Below, one piece after another: positions 1 through 28,000 of a stretch of 64,000 nt of DNA. The notes beneath the pieces were generated by a model, which was given only the letters and a program-made list of their open reading frames with translations, was not told the origin of the DNA and ran no database searches. Source of the stretch: Anarhynchus alexandrinus. Taxonomy: Eukaryota > Chordata > Aves > Charadriiformes > Charadriidae. Location of the stretch: assembly GCA_008711295.1 (NCBI GenBank), contig VUYV01000004.1, forward strand, positions 8,734,010-8,798,009. Reading direction: 5' to 3'. The position numbers and the translations under genes are program-made. Position 1 is the first letter of the stretch. Each line of letters opens with the position of its first letter.

Positions 1-1013
1 AGTAAGCAAGATGTTTTCTTCATCAACAAAGCCTATTTAAGAAGTTGCCATCTCTTTTCTCCTTTTGCTTGCCTTCTATGTTGTTCCAACAGAATATCTG
101 TGGGGCCTGCCGTAAACTTGATCAGATTAAAAGAAGAAACTAGTGTCGTTTGTTTGTTTAAAAAACCAAAAAAATAGAAAAAATCTGGTCACTCCACTAA
201 ACCTATACACAATACAGCACCCCACATAGCTTGTACTGGCACAACTGAAGGGTTAGCAAACTGCAGTGCTGAAGTGGCAATTTCTTAAACCAGCACTGCT
301 GCTGGACAAATTAAATCCAAATTATATCCTCAGGACAGATGATCCAAAATTAGCTTTACCTCAGAATGCAAAAAAATAGTAGTAAGTTTGCTAAAGCCAC
401 GTGGAGAGGCTTGCAGTTGTCTTAATCTGATTTAGATTAATTCAAAAGTGGGTTAGGATGCTTCCGAGATAATATACACAGTTCCCTCTCTGTGGCTTCA
501 ACACGTCCACAAATTCAGAGTTATCACTGCAAGAACTTTGCACATAGAAAGTTCTCAGAAGCTTAAAGATGGCTGCATTCTCGAGTTTTCACTAAATTTC
601 ACCAAAACTGACAAGTAAGGCCTATAAGAATATAAAGAACTACCATATTAGGTCAGATCAAGGGCCCATCTCAGTTCAGTGGCAAACGCCTACGTACCTT
701 GCATAAGGAAACCACACACACTTCCCCTAGCAGTTCTCAGAGCTCCTGGCAATCTGCACTTAAGGACCAAAGGCTAAGTTTTAAATTTAAAAGCTATTGG
801 CCTATTTTCCCTGAATTTGGCTATTCCTTTTGTGAATCCATTTATGCCTTTGGCCTCCAGAACATCCTGTTAAATTAGTTCAACAATTTAAGCTTTGGAC
901 TGTTAAAAAAAAAAAAAGACTGGCTTTTAACTATTGTAAGATTATATGATCATTATGAAAGTTTGTTTGTTCTAATATCCTGTATAAGTTTGTTTCTTTA
1001 TAAGCAGCCTTAC
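1..1013 (-). other. UPB1: UPB1 intron 9 (partial); no last exon seen
   Basis: This stretch follows the exon 9 donor. I read the minus strand for the conserved ending (M-T-G-R-Y-E-M-Y-A pattern) and did not find it, so the last exon is probably to the left of position 1. The sequence is AT-rich, with an A run at 905-917 and no other recognisable element. Confidence 0.7.
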
Positions 1014-15293
<14,280 letters not shown>

Positions 15294-15560
15294 GGCGCGG
15301 CGCGGGAAGGGACGGGAGGGGACGGGACGAGGCGCGGCGCGGCGAGCAGACGGTTGGGCACGCGCTGACCGTTAGGCACACGCCCGCGCGCCCCCGCGAA
15401 CTTTACCCCCGGGCGGCCCCCGCGGGGCCACGCCTCTTTCTCCTCAGAGGGGTTTTGGCGGGCGCGGCTCAGCGCAATGGTGGTCCGCCGTGGCACGGAG
15501 GGGCTCGGCCGCAGAGCCCTTGAGGGCGCAGGCGGCAGCAGTAGGGCCGGTCCCCTTCAG

Positions 15561-18500
15561 TTGTCACGGGCCTGGTGGGATGTGTGCCCCGGTGGGTAAC
15601 ACTGAGATGCCCCAAAGGGTTAAAGAGGCAGGGATGTGGCCATTCCCGGTTGTTTGCCGCTGGTGGGCCAAATCCTCAGCCTCAGAAGTAAGTCACCCGA
15701 AAGCAGACCATCTTTAGGAGCTTTTTATCATGATGCCATTCAACAAAAAGGCTTAGAAATGGGTCATAAAATGGACATGCACATACCTGTGAAAACCATT
15801 GCCATTTTGGTTGGAATAAGACTGAACAGGAGCCAGTAATAAAAAATAATCCTGCCTTTAACGTGGATTTGAGGCCCAACGTGATTGGAAATTCATCCCA
15901 AAACCAAAGTTAATGTCAGACAAAGGACTGAACAAATTAAGACCCTGATCTGGGACAAAAAAGAAGGTGCATCTAAATAAAGGATATTTCCTTCTGCGGG
16001 TATGAGGTGGGCACCCTGTTTAAACCAGTTACTCCCACTGAACTATTGGCTATGCCTTCTGCTTCAAAATGCGACTGAAATTCACAATGTGGTAACTTTT
16101 TCTCATTCAAATGAAGCACTTAAGTCCAGGGATGGCTACACAAGTCTAAATATATCACACCAAGCTTAAACACTGCTTTTTGTATCTTCTGGAGGATGTA
16201 AGAACATTCAGCACTTAGCATTTGCAGTTGTTAGGTATTTGGAGTTAAATATTAAGCCTTTTAGGCTAAACAGAAGAAGAATGTCAGGGAGAGAGCGTCT
16301 AATATTTAACTTTGAACAGAAAGTGTCCAGGGATAGTCCGGTTTCATCAAGGCATGTTGAGATACGCGATTCTTTTGCTCTAATCCACCCTCTTTAACCC
16401 AAGAAGGCGCAGCGATGCTCTGTATGCCAAGTGCAGGTGTGCTGCTCGGCTGCTTCCTTAGGGGCAGGGACCCTTCGGAGTCACTCCCGAAGAGCAGATG
16501 GACTCCTTTAGACAGCAATGAGGAAAATCCTTTAGTCTTTGGGGGAATTTTCAAGATAAGCTAAAAGCAGGGATGATGAATAGCATGCTATAAAGCAAAA
16601 ATGATGAATTCGAAGAAGAAAAAAGCCCTACCATTTGAAAGGAAGGAACTTTTTTAAAGTCTTGATAGCTAGTGCACTGTGTAAGTATTTGCCCTGTACT
16701 CATCAGTGTAGCATCTCCCTGTTCATGACCAAAGGCCTAAAAACCTGTTCTTAGGAATTATTTTTCTTTCCCAAACATACTTCTGAAGGGCAATAATAAG
16801 CAGTGACTGATACTTACATGGTATTTTTCATCTGATGGTCTTAATTTGCTTTACTAGCCAATTTTAAAGGTACGGATCAGTAACATTTTGTTCTGTTTGT
16901 GGCTGGCAGATCTTTGAACATTGTGGAATGGGAAATCAATGCAAAAATCATCTGACAATACAGGAGGGAAATTAGGAGACCAAGTAAGTTCATTTCCATA
17001 TCGGCATACTCAGGATGTCAGCGAACAGATAAAGCATTTCTGGAGGATTCGTAGAAACAAACAGAAGGGCCTGGGTTTCTCTGGGAACTGTTCAAGTTCT
17101 TTTCTGCGTGGACTGCAAATTAAAGGGAAAAACAGCAGGTCTATTTTGTATCCAGCTCCTGAAGAAGGTCACATAACTGAACTTTTCTCTTCAAGCTTCT
17201 ATTCTTAGTGTGAACTTTCACTGACTTCTCTATTGGTGCCTTGTTTGTTTGTAATTTAGTAAATTGTACTACATGTAGGAAATGGACTTCATGGCAATAA
17301 AACTGAAGCCCCTGAAAAGAATACTCACAAAGAGTCGAGACCTGAAAAAACAGTACATTTCCTGTGCACCATATCAACCATCCTGCAACAAGGCGGTGAG
17401 GTCCAGACTGCGTGAATAGGAAATGACAAGCCTAGAATTACTAATAACGATGAAAGGAGATCAGGCTATTCCATAGGGACTACGCGTATGTAAAGGTATA
17501 ACTCTAGCCAACACAATAAACCTTCAAAGCACGAAATGTTAATGTTGAGCAGGAAAGTAACCTAATAAAGGAAGATGCCTTCCATATCCCAGACAAAGCA
17601 TATTAGAGAGCTTGGATTTAAGTCTGAATGTTCCACCTTAGTCACTGCAATTATCTGTTAAGTATGATGCTTGAATCCAGATCCCAGCTCTGGTTTTGAC
17701 TTCTTCAACCCTCTGTATTTAAACTTCTTCCCAGTTCTGCATTACCTGGACCAAGTAACTGTTTTGAGAAATAGCTGAACCTTTTGGTATGAAGCCAGGC
17801 TGTAATAACTGGTTTAGGGGAAAATGAGTTGGATATAGAAGTCAGGACCACACAGTGTAATCTGTACAGGAAGCAGTTCTTGTGTGCTTCTGTGTTGAAA
17901 CCCTGTGTTGCACAGATGACATCTCAGAGCTAAAACTGGGTTTTGATAATACTGGTCCACACACTCTGTGCTGCAAGACTGTTCCCAAGAGTTCCCGTAA
18001 AACCCCACAATAGCACCCTGGCATTAGTCAGAAGCACCCTGGAGACTGAATTTAAGAGCCAAATATCTAGAGTTCAGGCTAAAATTGGGAAAGACCCAAG
18101 AAACGATTTAAACAAACAAACAAAGTCTTTCCACTGTAACCCAAGATAGGAGCAAAGACTGAACAGCATCACGTATCAGAGCTAGTTGGCAGGACTGTAA
18201 GCGGCATTTCTGTCTTTCCTTCTTAAGTTAGTAGTGTGTAGATATACTCCCTCTGAAACACCTAGCTTCTTACAAACCCTGCTACTGTCATGCGAATCAT
18301 GTTTCCAGACACTTTCTTTTGCTGTCATTCCTATAAATGGGTCACACAGAGTTCCCCAAAGCAGCTAAATAAATGAGTAACTTGTGTCCCTAATGCAATA
18401 ACTGTCTCAGATCACCCACAGGGTCATGCTGCTGTTATTAACACCTATCAAGGGATTTAGGTGGATGTGGATCCAGATATGTCCTGCAAAGCCACATGAT

Positions 18501-20095
18501 ACTGATGCTCTAAACTTGCTTTCTAGATGCTGCAACACCCTTTAAAATTACCTTCTACACTGTCCTTTTCCAGTGGCCACAAAATAACCTACTGAATTGT
18601 ACTGCAAAATAGATCACTGAAACAGATTTTTACATTGCTTCATCTCAAAAACAGATTCCCTTGCTTCATATGGAGTTATAAAACAATTATCTCAGAACAT
18701 ACCTGATTCAAAACATTTCAAGTGTAAGAGACAATGAAGAATAATTAGCATAATAAAAGCTGTAAGAGAGGAGACAGGTCTGAAATATAGGGGGAAGATA
18801 AAACACTAGCTTCGTGCTACTTAATACATGGCTAAAAGAAGGAAAACTTCCTTTCTGTCCTGCTTTGGTTTATGCATTTAGACAAACGAGCTTTAAGGGT
18901 GCTGTGATGAAGGAAAACCAACATTCTCAGTTTTATAGTCACTCTTTGTACCATGACCTCTTGCTAATAACACCTAAATTTGGTTGGGTTGGGGGGGGTT
19001 GTTTTTGGGTTTGTTTTGGGGTTTTTTTGCCTTTACACCAGTTACAGGCAGAGCTCTTTTCCTAGTTCTACTTAAATCTTTACACGTATTTTTCTCAGTT
19101 TTAGAAATGGGTCTGTACGTAAACTTAAGCCAAAACAAAGTTGAGGATTTTGATAGGGACAGAAAATTCTGGTCTGCGTTTAGATTCCCTGCCTTTCCCA
19201 CGGACTCTGCAAAAGCCACAGGTACAATCACCTATAGAGTAGGAGAGCCAAATTATAAACCTCATATAGTTGGCTTTGTGTCATCTGCTCTTGGCTTCCT
19301 GCCATTCTGAAGGCTGGGTGAGGGGAAGTGGCTGAAAACTGAGGAAGTTTACTGTTGACAACGCGTTTTATGTGCTCTCAGGCATGCCTGGGACCAAAGC
19401 AGTCCCGAACCAGCCCCAGGTCTGGGGAGTGAAATATGAGTTTTCAGTCACCTTCCCCTCCCTCCTCTTCTCCCTCCCTCCGACAGGAAAAGCCCAGCTC
19501 ACAGTTTTCAAAGAGTTAATGTACCTTTGGAGGAGCCCTGCTGTTGTTAGCACTATTGTCTTTGTAGCTAGAAACATCCTCCTTGCTTGCTTCAGCTAAA
19601 CCACACCTGAAAATTTATCTGTAAACTAGAAGAGATTCACATATTGACCACTTCTGTCAATTAAAAACTTCATTCTTCCCTGGAATATGGCTATCTCCCT
19701 GGTGCACAGGAAGTGCATTAAAGTAGTAATGAACACTCATAAAACACATTTAATGATCTAACATTTAAGAGCAGCGTTCTTGTTCATTACTGTAACTTTC
19801 TGCTAAATTACCACCAACAAGATTGCTCATGGGCTCAAAAGGTCAGTGTTATTTTTGCTGTTGAAATGGTGGAGTCTGGGAAACAACTGTGTGTAAATTG
19901 CTGATAAACTGGAACAAAGACAGAAGAGAAAAACACTGAACATATAAGAATGCAAGTAAACCAGCAGGAAAGGAGGGGAGGGGAAGAATCTCACGGACAG
20001 TTTATTAAAAGAACAAAAGAATAAAATCTGGCGCATTTGTTTTCCACGGGTTCAGGAAGCCCGGTCTTTAAGCACCTACTATAAATAGAGTGTTC
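15561..20095. other. Intergenic; no gene seen
   Basis: Noncoding sequence upstream of UPB1. Short chance frames only, with no homology I recognise. The one structured tract is the G-rich run at 18986-19021. Confidence 0.75.
18986..19021 (+). other. G-quadruplex-prone G tract
   Basis: Four runs of at least three G (GGG, G8, GGG, GGGG) separated by loops of 2 to 8 bases lie on the plus strand, in a T/G-rich setting. The motif fits the general G4 pattern with one long loop. Function is unknown. Confidence 0.5.
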
Positions 20096-20655
20096 TAATT
20101 CTTCATCAAAGCGGGTAGTAGTCTATACCAAAATGAATGAATTTTAGGTATAATCTGGGAAGAGGAAGACGTCCCTCCCCTCGTAGTAGAAGAAAGATCT
20201 TTTGTTTCAATCCTTGTACAAATTAGATATTTCAAAGTGTAAGAGCTGAAGAGATGAGGCAGAGTCTGGAACATGATGTTTCTATACTGCCAGATTCCTG
20301 GCAAGAATATTGTTAGAGGATGGAATTAGCAGACATCTAATTTAGGATTGAATAATCTGGTTTAGAGAAAGATGGTCTTGAAACCATCTATCGTGGCTAA
20401 CTTGAAAATCCTCAAGGAGTTCCCCTTTGAGTGTAGGCTCTGTGTGAATTCTATGAACTTTGAAGAAGTATTTGATAGGGTTGATAGGGATATCATATAG
20501 AAAGAAATGGGAACTTCTTTGAAATTCTGAAAAGAACAATTTTCAGTCATTTAGCCCTCTATAAAGGATTTGAGTGTAAAGTAATCCCAAAAAGCTACCT
20601 CAGAGCCATCCAAGTTAAAAACAAATGCAGAATACAGGAGCGTTACATTGTCCCT
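20096..20655 (+). mobile_element. Decayed non-LTR retrotransposon reverse transcriptase, RTE-like
   Basis: Conceptual translation gives, in one frame from about 20105 to 20500, an ordered series of LINE landmarks: IKAG, IIWEEEDVP (20150-20176), an IPGK block (20294-20305), then LKILKEF and a motif-A-like block CVNSMNFEEVFDRVDRD (20441-20491). After a frameshift near 20530 it continues ALYKGFECKVI and QVK..RIQ (to about 20650). The order and spacing follow the palm region of RTE-like elements, whose motif A reads roughly F-I-D-F-x-K-A-F-D-x-V-x-R. CR1 differs there (L-D-F-x-K-A-F-D-T-V-P-H). The catalytic Asp of motif A is Asn, and there are about seven in-frame stops, so it is dead. The clade is my inference. 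Confidence 0.78.
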
Positions 20656-23600
20656 AAGAAAAAAGGAAGGAAAAAAATCACTGAAAAATTATTTCATGCA
20701 GAAAACTGTAAATTGTTTCAGGTGAGCTTATTAGATGGCCCAAACCCCATTATCTTATAGGTGAGGCAGCTTTGGCAAACAGCTTGGCCAGCGACAAAGT
20801 AGTATTAAATGATTCAATACACCACTCTGGCTCTCAATTGTGTGGATTTGGGTTTGGTGTTATTCAAAGCAACTCAACAAGGAGGTTGAAGAGGTTTGTT
20901 TCTTCGGCCTGCCCACTGAGTGGAATGCCTAATGGGTAACTTTTAGGGTAGGCACTGAATATTCTTCTGGCAGGTCAAAGCCTGCACACAGCAGTCAATA
21001 AAGGGCTACATTAATCTTTAGTTTCACACTTGGCAGCACAAAAGGAATACCAACATCCACTAACAGTCAACATCTTGCATTTCTGGGAAGGCATTCAAGC
21101 TGTGGAGCAAGAAATTATAAAGCCTGTCCCTCACAAAGGATGAGACCACCACCACTAGGATTCTTATGGAAAACCTGTTAGATCTCTATGTACAGGCACT
21201 GTCAAAAAAGAACCTCCAGTGCAAACTGCATGGACTGGCCCAAAGACAGAACATATTAAAATGCTTCCCTGTTAGTTTCTTACCATAGATATTCAACTCA
21301 CGGCTCCCACAGACCAGAAGTAACTAGGGCTGCAGTGTGATTTGGGTGGCAGGGAAGGGAAGAAAAAAGGGAGCATCTGTGGGATCACAGTTTTGTCCTA
21401 AGAAGTGGGAAAGGGGGCTTCAGCCCTTCAGCTGAATTTGTCCAATGAGCTGATGCATACCCCCAGAGACTCGGGAACCCAGTCTCTCAAGATTTCGGGC
21501 ATTCAGGGGTTTTATATATAGGGACTTACATTGACACCCAGCCTTGAAATTTCTACTTCAAAAGAATATAATCTGATTTAGAATTTATTTCTGAGTAACA
21601 TACTCTTATTCCAAAGTGAGAATATCCATACAAACTGCTAACCAGAAGTAATACTTCACTTGAACTGCAGACTCCACTGCAATCCAAATCAGTCATCCAC
21701 TGTAAACAAGCCCCTATTTCAGAGAAGTGGGAAGACGGCAAAGCATGACATCTTTTAAGGACTCCTCATGGAAGGAACACAGGCCTCATCGGCACATTTG
21801 CGTAGCGAAGACCAATCTCTCTGGCTTACAGCAACATGTGAAATTGGGCAGACAGTTGCAGTCTGGCAAACAAACAGTAGTAACCTAAGCTTGACACTAT
21901 AAATGATGGTTATTGAACTAGTGTCTTCATGAAAAAGCTAGATGCTGGCAAAAGGGCATGAGGAAGACAAAACAGAAGTTTAATTAACTTAACAGGAAAG
22001 CAAAAATCTCCTAGATAAAAGGAAAAGAGCCATTTCTGAGCCAAGTATTTAAAGAGTTCTCAGACCTTCCCAGGCCAAAGAGCGTGTGTAATGCTGACTT
22101 CCTTCCAGCTCTGTCTGTGCCAGAAATAACTCGTCAATGGACTATATCTCATTCGTGCACCTTTTACCAAAGCCATTCTTGCAAAAGAAAGTGATACTTG
22201 CTGCTGACATGCTGCTGGCAAATGAGGAAAAAGGAAGATGCGTTTATGAAGAGTGTAACACATTCCACTATCCTTCTGCTTGAGCACATACAAACGCTTG
22301 CTGACTGGTAATGGCATGAGCTAAAGACTTTTAAACGAGAGAGAGAGAAAGAGAGAGCACGCGTGCGCACGCCAGGGCAAGAGTGGATCCACAGTGATCA
22401 CGGGGAGAAGGGAAGGATTGATTAGCCCCTTCACGATCTTAGGTATCCTCAGCATCTTTCAAAGGCTCGTTAGCAGTTTACATCACTGATACTGTCTTTT
22501 GTGTCTTCTTGTTCCTAGCCACAGCAGAGTGAACCTGGAATCATCTCCTATGGTTGTCACACAACATACTGAAATCTGGTGAGTCGGATTGTAAGCACAG
22601 AACAGGCTTGCGTGTTGCCTGAAGACACAATACCTAACTCTTGACCTGAGAGAGGCACTGAAGGAATCGTATTACCTATACGGTTATGCTGTGGTTTGCA
22701 TGATGTGCACCAGTTCAGGATCTGAGCTTTAATTTAGAAAAAAAAGTACATTTCTATCTTTCACAGTTTCAAAGAAAATAATTCACACGTGAATAGAATG
22801 GAGTTGCTGAAATAGCATCTGCTGAAGTCTGCAGAGAGCCTGAAATCAAAGCTCTGCGAAGAGTAATTACCTTCCACCCAGGTATCTCACTGGGCTCCAA
22901 AACCCAAACACTAGCTTTATGAAGGGAAAAAAAGAGACAGAAATAAAAAGTCCATGTTAACCATTTCATTGCTGGACAGCAGTCTACAGAGACTGGAATT
23001 TAAGCAAGTTGGACAGAGATGAAAAGACAAGATGGATTAGAAACAAAGGCAGCAGTAAGAAGGAAGGGAAGAGATTGTGGAGGACCTACTGGTGGAGATA
23101 ATTTTCCTGCTGAGAAATAGTTACCATACCAATAATTTCTGAGGAAATTTCTAACGGTAACTGTAGGAGGGTTTTTGTTTGGTTTGGGGGATTTTTCTGT
23201 TTACCAACTAGACTCCATACTGGCCCTTTGGTCCAACCTGACAGTGCAGAGTTCTGTAGGTCCAGAGGAGGAGACAGTACTAAATTTATAGCCCCAACTA
23301 TCATTAAGGATGGAATGTAGTCCTTTCCAGGAATGAGTGAGACACTCCTCCCACAGCCAAAGAGAGGGGCTTTTAGCTTTTTTCTTTTACACACAAGGCA
23401 CCCTCCTGCCCCCCTACACTGCATGCATATAGCCATTTCCTGAAACATTTCAAATTTGTTTTCCTTAGGTTATTTGTGTCTAAAGCCACCAGCTGGTCTG
23501 TTTCAAAGCTGATATGTTCAACATATTATTCCATTATCCTATTAGGTTGAACATGTCCTTCCTCCCATGAGAGCTGTTAAAGTATCAGTCTTACAGAAAA

Positions 23601-25042
23601 GAGACAGCTTTAGTCCCACTGTCACCTCCCACACTATCCTCAGCGATCGTATGGCATATCGCTGACTTTTTAGCCTATCTTGATATTTTGTGTTCATACA
23701 TGCAAGAAATGATACCTGGCCATTTAATATCCAGCTCTCTCACTGAACAAGCCACACACATATCAAGTGGCTGAAAAAAAGCTCTGAAGGCTTGAAAGAG
23801 ACAGTGCCTGATTCTTTTTTCAAATGACAATTTCCTATATTGTATTATAGGACTCTATAATTTGAAACGATCACTTCTCCTCCTCCATCAAGATATCAGT
23901 CATATTTCCAAAATTGCTCTCTTGATTGTAAAAGGTCTTGGAAAACATACCCAATTCAGGTCAACGACATTTAAACTGAGCAAATGGTCACCTTTGGTTT
24001 TCCTCTGCAGGCTCCTCATGCCCCTGGGAATGGGAGAGCAGAAATTCCTGGCTGGTTTCCATGACCCTAAGGACTGAACATTCCTTGCTTGAGGAGCCTT
24101 CCCAACCCCTGCAGCAACTATAACCAAGGCAGCTTGTATCAGCAAAGATTATTCAAAAGATACCATTTAAAGTTGGTCAGGGTGGAAGGCACTGGGAGAG
24201 GAGAGAGAGGGAGAGAGACAAAGCACCACTGATGGGGATGGAGGCAGCCAACACACAAACAAATGAGCCTCCATCGAAGATATGTAGGATCTCCTGAGGG
24301 AATACTTAACAAAATCACTGGCAACAATATGAGCACTAGCTCATGCTTCTTTCCAAGAAGCAAATCTGGGTGAGAAAGACCCCGAGAAGAGAACCCTTCT
24401 TCTTTTTACACCCCAGAAATAAATGTTTTTGAAACAATATGTAGCCCCCTTTCACTTTCATGCCTGGGGATTTCCACTTACCTCATGGCCTACATTTTCA
24501 CAGGATCTCAGAAATAACTGGTGATGGAACAAACATCCCCATAGTCACATGAAATGGAGGGAAGCATAACACACGCTCCCTGGACAGATCATCTGCAAGA
24601 CATGTTCCACCCACAGATGTAAAAAGGAGGAGAGCAGGGAATGAGTGAATGTGGCAGGGGTATGCGATGGATAACTAGGGCATGCAGGGATAAAGAGCTG
24701 GGGTAGCATGTTGTCCCATAAACTGCTGGCCCAGAGCCTCCTTACCAAATCAAATCTCTAACTGATCAGATAAGCTATTCATGGCACTTGCTGACAATAA
24801 AGGAGCTTTTTTTTTTTCCTTTATCAGTGGTAGCAGACAAAAAGGCACTACTTGGCAAAAGGCAATACTACAGCACATCTTCCTCCAACACAAACCCTAT
24901 TTGATTTGGTCTCCAGAGCAAAACGGAGCCTGCAAAGGCTTACTTACCTTTTATATCTTTTGTTCCACAATGGGAAGCAGTCACAAGCATGTCACTCTCA
25001 AACATGTTGATGCTCAGACCGTGCTTTTGTCAAGAAAGTTCC
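20656..25042. other. Intergenic; no gene seen
   Basis: No exon-like block with splice sites and recognisable protein similarity was found. It contains the GA-tract/alternating purine-pyrimidine segment at 22337-22372. The downstream half of a LINE (YADD box, 3' UTR) that should follow the relic at 20.1-20.7 kb is not visible. Confidence 0.7.
22337..22372. repeat. GA tract joined to alternating purine-pyrimidine palindrome
   Basis: A GA-rich stretch (22337-22357) runs directly into a 16-base strictly alternating purine-pyrimidine segment, GCACGCGTGCGCACGC (22357-22372), whose first ten bases are a perfect palindrome. Such sequence can adopt Z-DNA, and the GA tract can form a triplex. This is a structural reading only. 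Confidence 0.6.
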
Positions 25043-25098
25043 GACCAGGTGATCCTTGAGGTCCCTTCCAACCTGGTCTTCTATGACTCTATGATTCA
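25043..25098 (+). mobile_element. CR1 LINE 3' tail
   Basis: The sequence reads gatccttgaggtcccttcca followed by acctggtcttctatgactct and atgattc. This is the hallmark end of avian CR1 elements, with a terminal repeat of the ttctatga type. Only the last 50-60 bases are recognisable, as is usual for severely 5'-truncated copies. Orientation is plus. Confidence 0.9.
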
Positions 25099-28000
25099 GT
25101 TCCTCCTGGTCCGGCATAATGACAACCACCAGCATCAGCTCAGTTCCAGGAACTGAATAAAATAAAATAATCATAAAAAGCCTCCACCAAGCCAGGCTGT
25201 GCCCTAGGAAGCTCCTCTCGCACAGCCTTCTCCTGTGTTAATCACAAAAATCAGTGAAGAGCACCTATACACTTTCCTACCCATCCATCTTCCCCTCCTC
25301 ACCCTGACTCAGCAGAGCATTATCAAGCACTTCAAGCAGAGGTGAAGATGTGTGAGTAGGGTCCATATGGCTCCTTCAAGAGGCACCAAAATTCATAATT
25401 TTCCCAGGAAGACTGTGTTCATCCTGGGAACACGGCACTGTTTACTGCTGCATCCCCTCCAGCAATAGTTTTTTTATGATCCTGTAACACAAGGGTTGTA
25501 GGATTTTGTTGAGAGGTGGGCAGTGGCAGGTGAAAATTAACAGACATGCACCTAAAACAGAGAAAGTTAATAAATAAACTGATATTAGGGCAGAATGGTA
25601 GGGGTTAATATCAGTAGTTCCCATTGATAGTGGCTGGTGGATCATCATTACAGATGATGGCAGAGGAAGTTTAAAGATCTTTACGCTGAGAAGCAGCCAC
25701 TGTGAGCAGTGGTTCCCAACACAGGAGAGCAGCAGTGATACTGTTATTGTGGAATGGGACAGTTGGGGGATGCCAGAGTGACTCTTACATGTGCTGTGAC
25801 TCAGACTATACCCAGCCTCTTTTCTAATACACAGGGGTACCATTTTTCATTTCCTTCTCGCTGGATTGCTTTTGTCACCATAAATCCAGATGTTCAGGCT
25901 TTGGGAGTGAAGAATCAGTTATACCAAAGGGCTGCTCAGCACTGCAACACAACATCAAGTTAGGCTGTGGTCCTGAGGAATTGCGACACTTACGAGATTC
26001 ACTTGGACTTGCATTCAGCATACAAAAATATGATACACTAACTATCACATCTGCTGCTGCATGCTTCTCTGTTCACGTTATGTGCTTTATTTCATGTTAA
26101 CTATTACAGGTCTTCAAAGCTTCCTTCTAACATTGGGTAATTTTCCACCGTGAGTAAGCCCACTTTAGAAACTGCTACCAAACTACTGGGGAAGCTTTGT
26201 GTACACAAAGCTGTATTTTTTGGTGTGGAAGTTCTCCCCAAGGCTAGAAGCAAAACCTTAGCGGAAGGATTCCTCAGTTCTTACAGGTACAAAGAACCAT
26301 TCTCTAGTCATGTTGAAGCACAAGATCTTGAATTACCAGTCCTAGAAGAATGCTTGCTTACAACACAGTGATTTAGCAGAATGATGGAATAAAAAGGTGA
26401 GAGAAGCAGCAACACAAAAATACCCATCGACTGACCACAGTTTCAAAATGCTAGCGCCCAGACCCTGGAGCCGCAGATTGCTGGACAGAGGCTGGGAACA
26501 GCGGTAAGAGTTGCCTGCAAATGGTATTCATAATGCGTGTGCAATTTAACCCAGCTATCATGAAGATGAATGGATGTAGTATGCACGTGTATTGCTGCCT
26601 GAACCAAACAATGGCTAAAATTGGGCAGAGGGAAAGATGACATATAGCAATTTGCAAATAATTAGTATGCCTGTAACCTTTCCTCACCTTTCCATCTCCT
26701 TATGCATTAGACAAAATATTCATGTCCCAGGCAATAACCCTTCCCAGGTTAGACCTCTGCATCCCATTCTTTCCTCCTGCCTCTGATTTGCCAGTGATTC
26801 AGCTTCCCCTCACCCATGTATGCTTGACCTATAAGTATGTTCTCACTTTCATACACTCAAACCAAACTTCTAAAATGACTACCATTTTGTCTCTCAGCTG
26901 CCTGCTTAAAATTCACAGCTTCCATATGGTCTGGATGAACTCAGACACACGATCAAATTGGTGCTTGTTGTTTCTGTTACTCCTTTGTCTTATTTCTTTG
27001 TCTAATTTTTTTACACTCTATTCTTTTTTAGCTTGTTCAATGTGTACAGCTGCTAGGAAAGTAAGGGCCAAACTTAACAGCAAAATAAATATTTAAGAAA
27101 ATAGTTTTCCTTCTTAAATGCAGAGAGCTGAATTTAACCCACAGAAAATGTCTCTTTGATGGTCCAGCATCAGCCAGACACAGGAAGAACCGAGGCAGCT
27201 ATTCTTGGGCCTTTACGGAGAACTGGAACACAGTGATTTCTGTTCATGCTATGGACTGCTCTACCACATCACCTCACTGTCTGATCCTTGGCAAACAACA
27301 GAGGGAAGCATTGAAAACCATCTAATGCCTGGCCTCTTAGGATGACTTACCTTGTTTAACAATAAGCCCTTTGCATTTATTGAGCCTCCGTGTCTTCTGC
27401 ATGCTGGGACACGGTAGCAGTTTAACTGAGGTGAAGAAAAATAGCACTTTTATGAGTTGTCAGGCCAGTGAACAGTCAGAGCAAGAAAGTCTTGTTGCTC
27501 CTGACCAGAGTTGCTCACCCTTCAGGGGCACCTAACTGAAATACCGTAACAAAGGATCGATTATGTTACAGCTGAGAAACACAGGAATGTCTTCCTGAGC
27601 ACAATTCCAAAATGCGGTCTGCATAGAGAGCGAGCTGGGGGAAAAAAAAACAACAAAACAAACAGAAAGGAAGCAAGCAAAGGGGAAGACCCTCCAAAAG
27701 AAGGAGGCCTAACAAACATGAGGTGAGAGGCCATACTGAGCTGTCCAAGGCAAAGAGAAGAGTTGCCACCCAGCTTGCTGCAAGCACTCTGTCCAGTTCA
27801 ACTAGTCAGAATGTTTTCAGGCTACACCAGAACAAATAAGGACCTGGGCTAATAACCTTAATAAGCCCAACATTCAGAGTAGTTTAGAGGCACTTTCGCC
27901 TCTAATGTGTTTGCCTCATTCCCACCTGACTTCTTAGCACCTCCCTAAGGGCCTTAGTCTTGATGCTGGGTCAAGTAGTGTCACCTTGTGGAGGAGTGTC

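Noticed and set aside
1..960. Search for the last UPB1 exon and its poly(A) site
   Set aside because: No match to the expected C-terminal peptide with an acceptor could be read on the minus strand; it is taken to lie outside the window.
17660..17770. Possible further MIR fragment (gatcccagctctggttttga)
   Set aside because: The match is confined to one short block without the following conserved parts.
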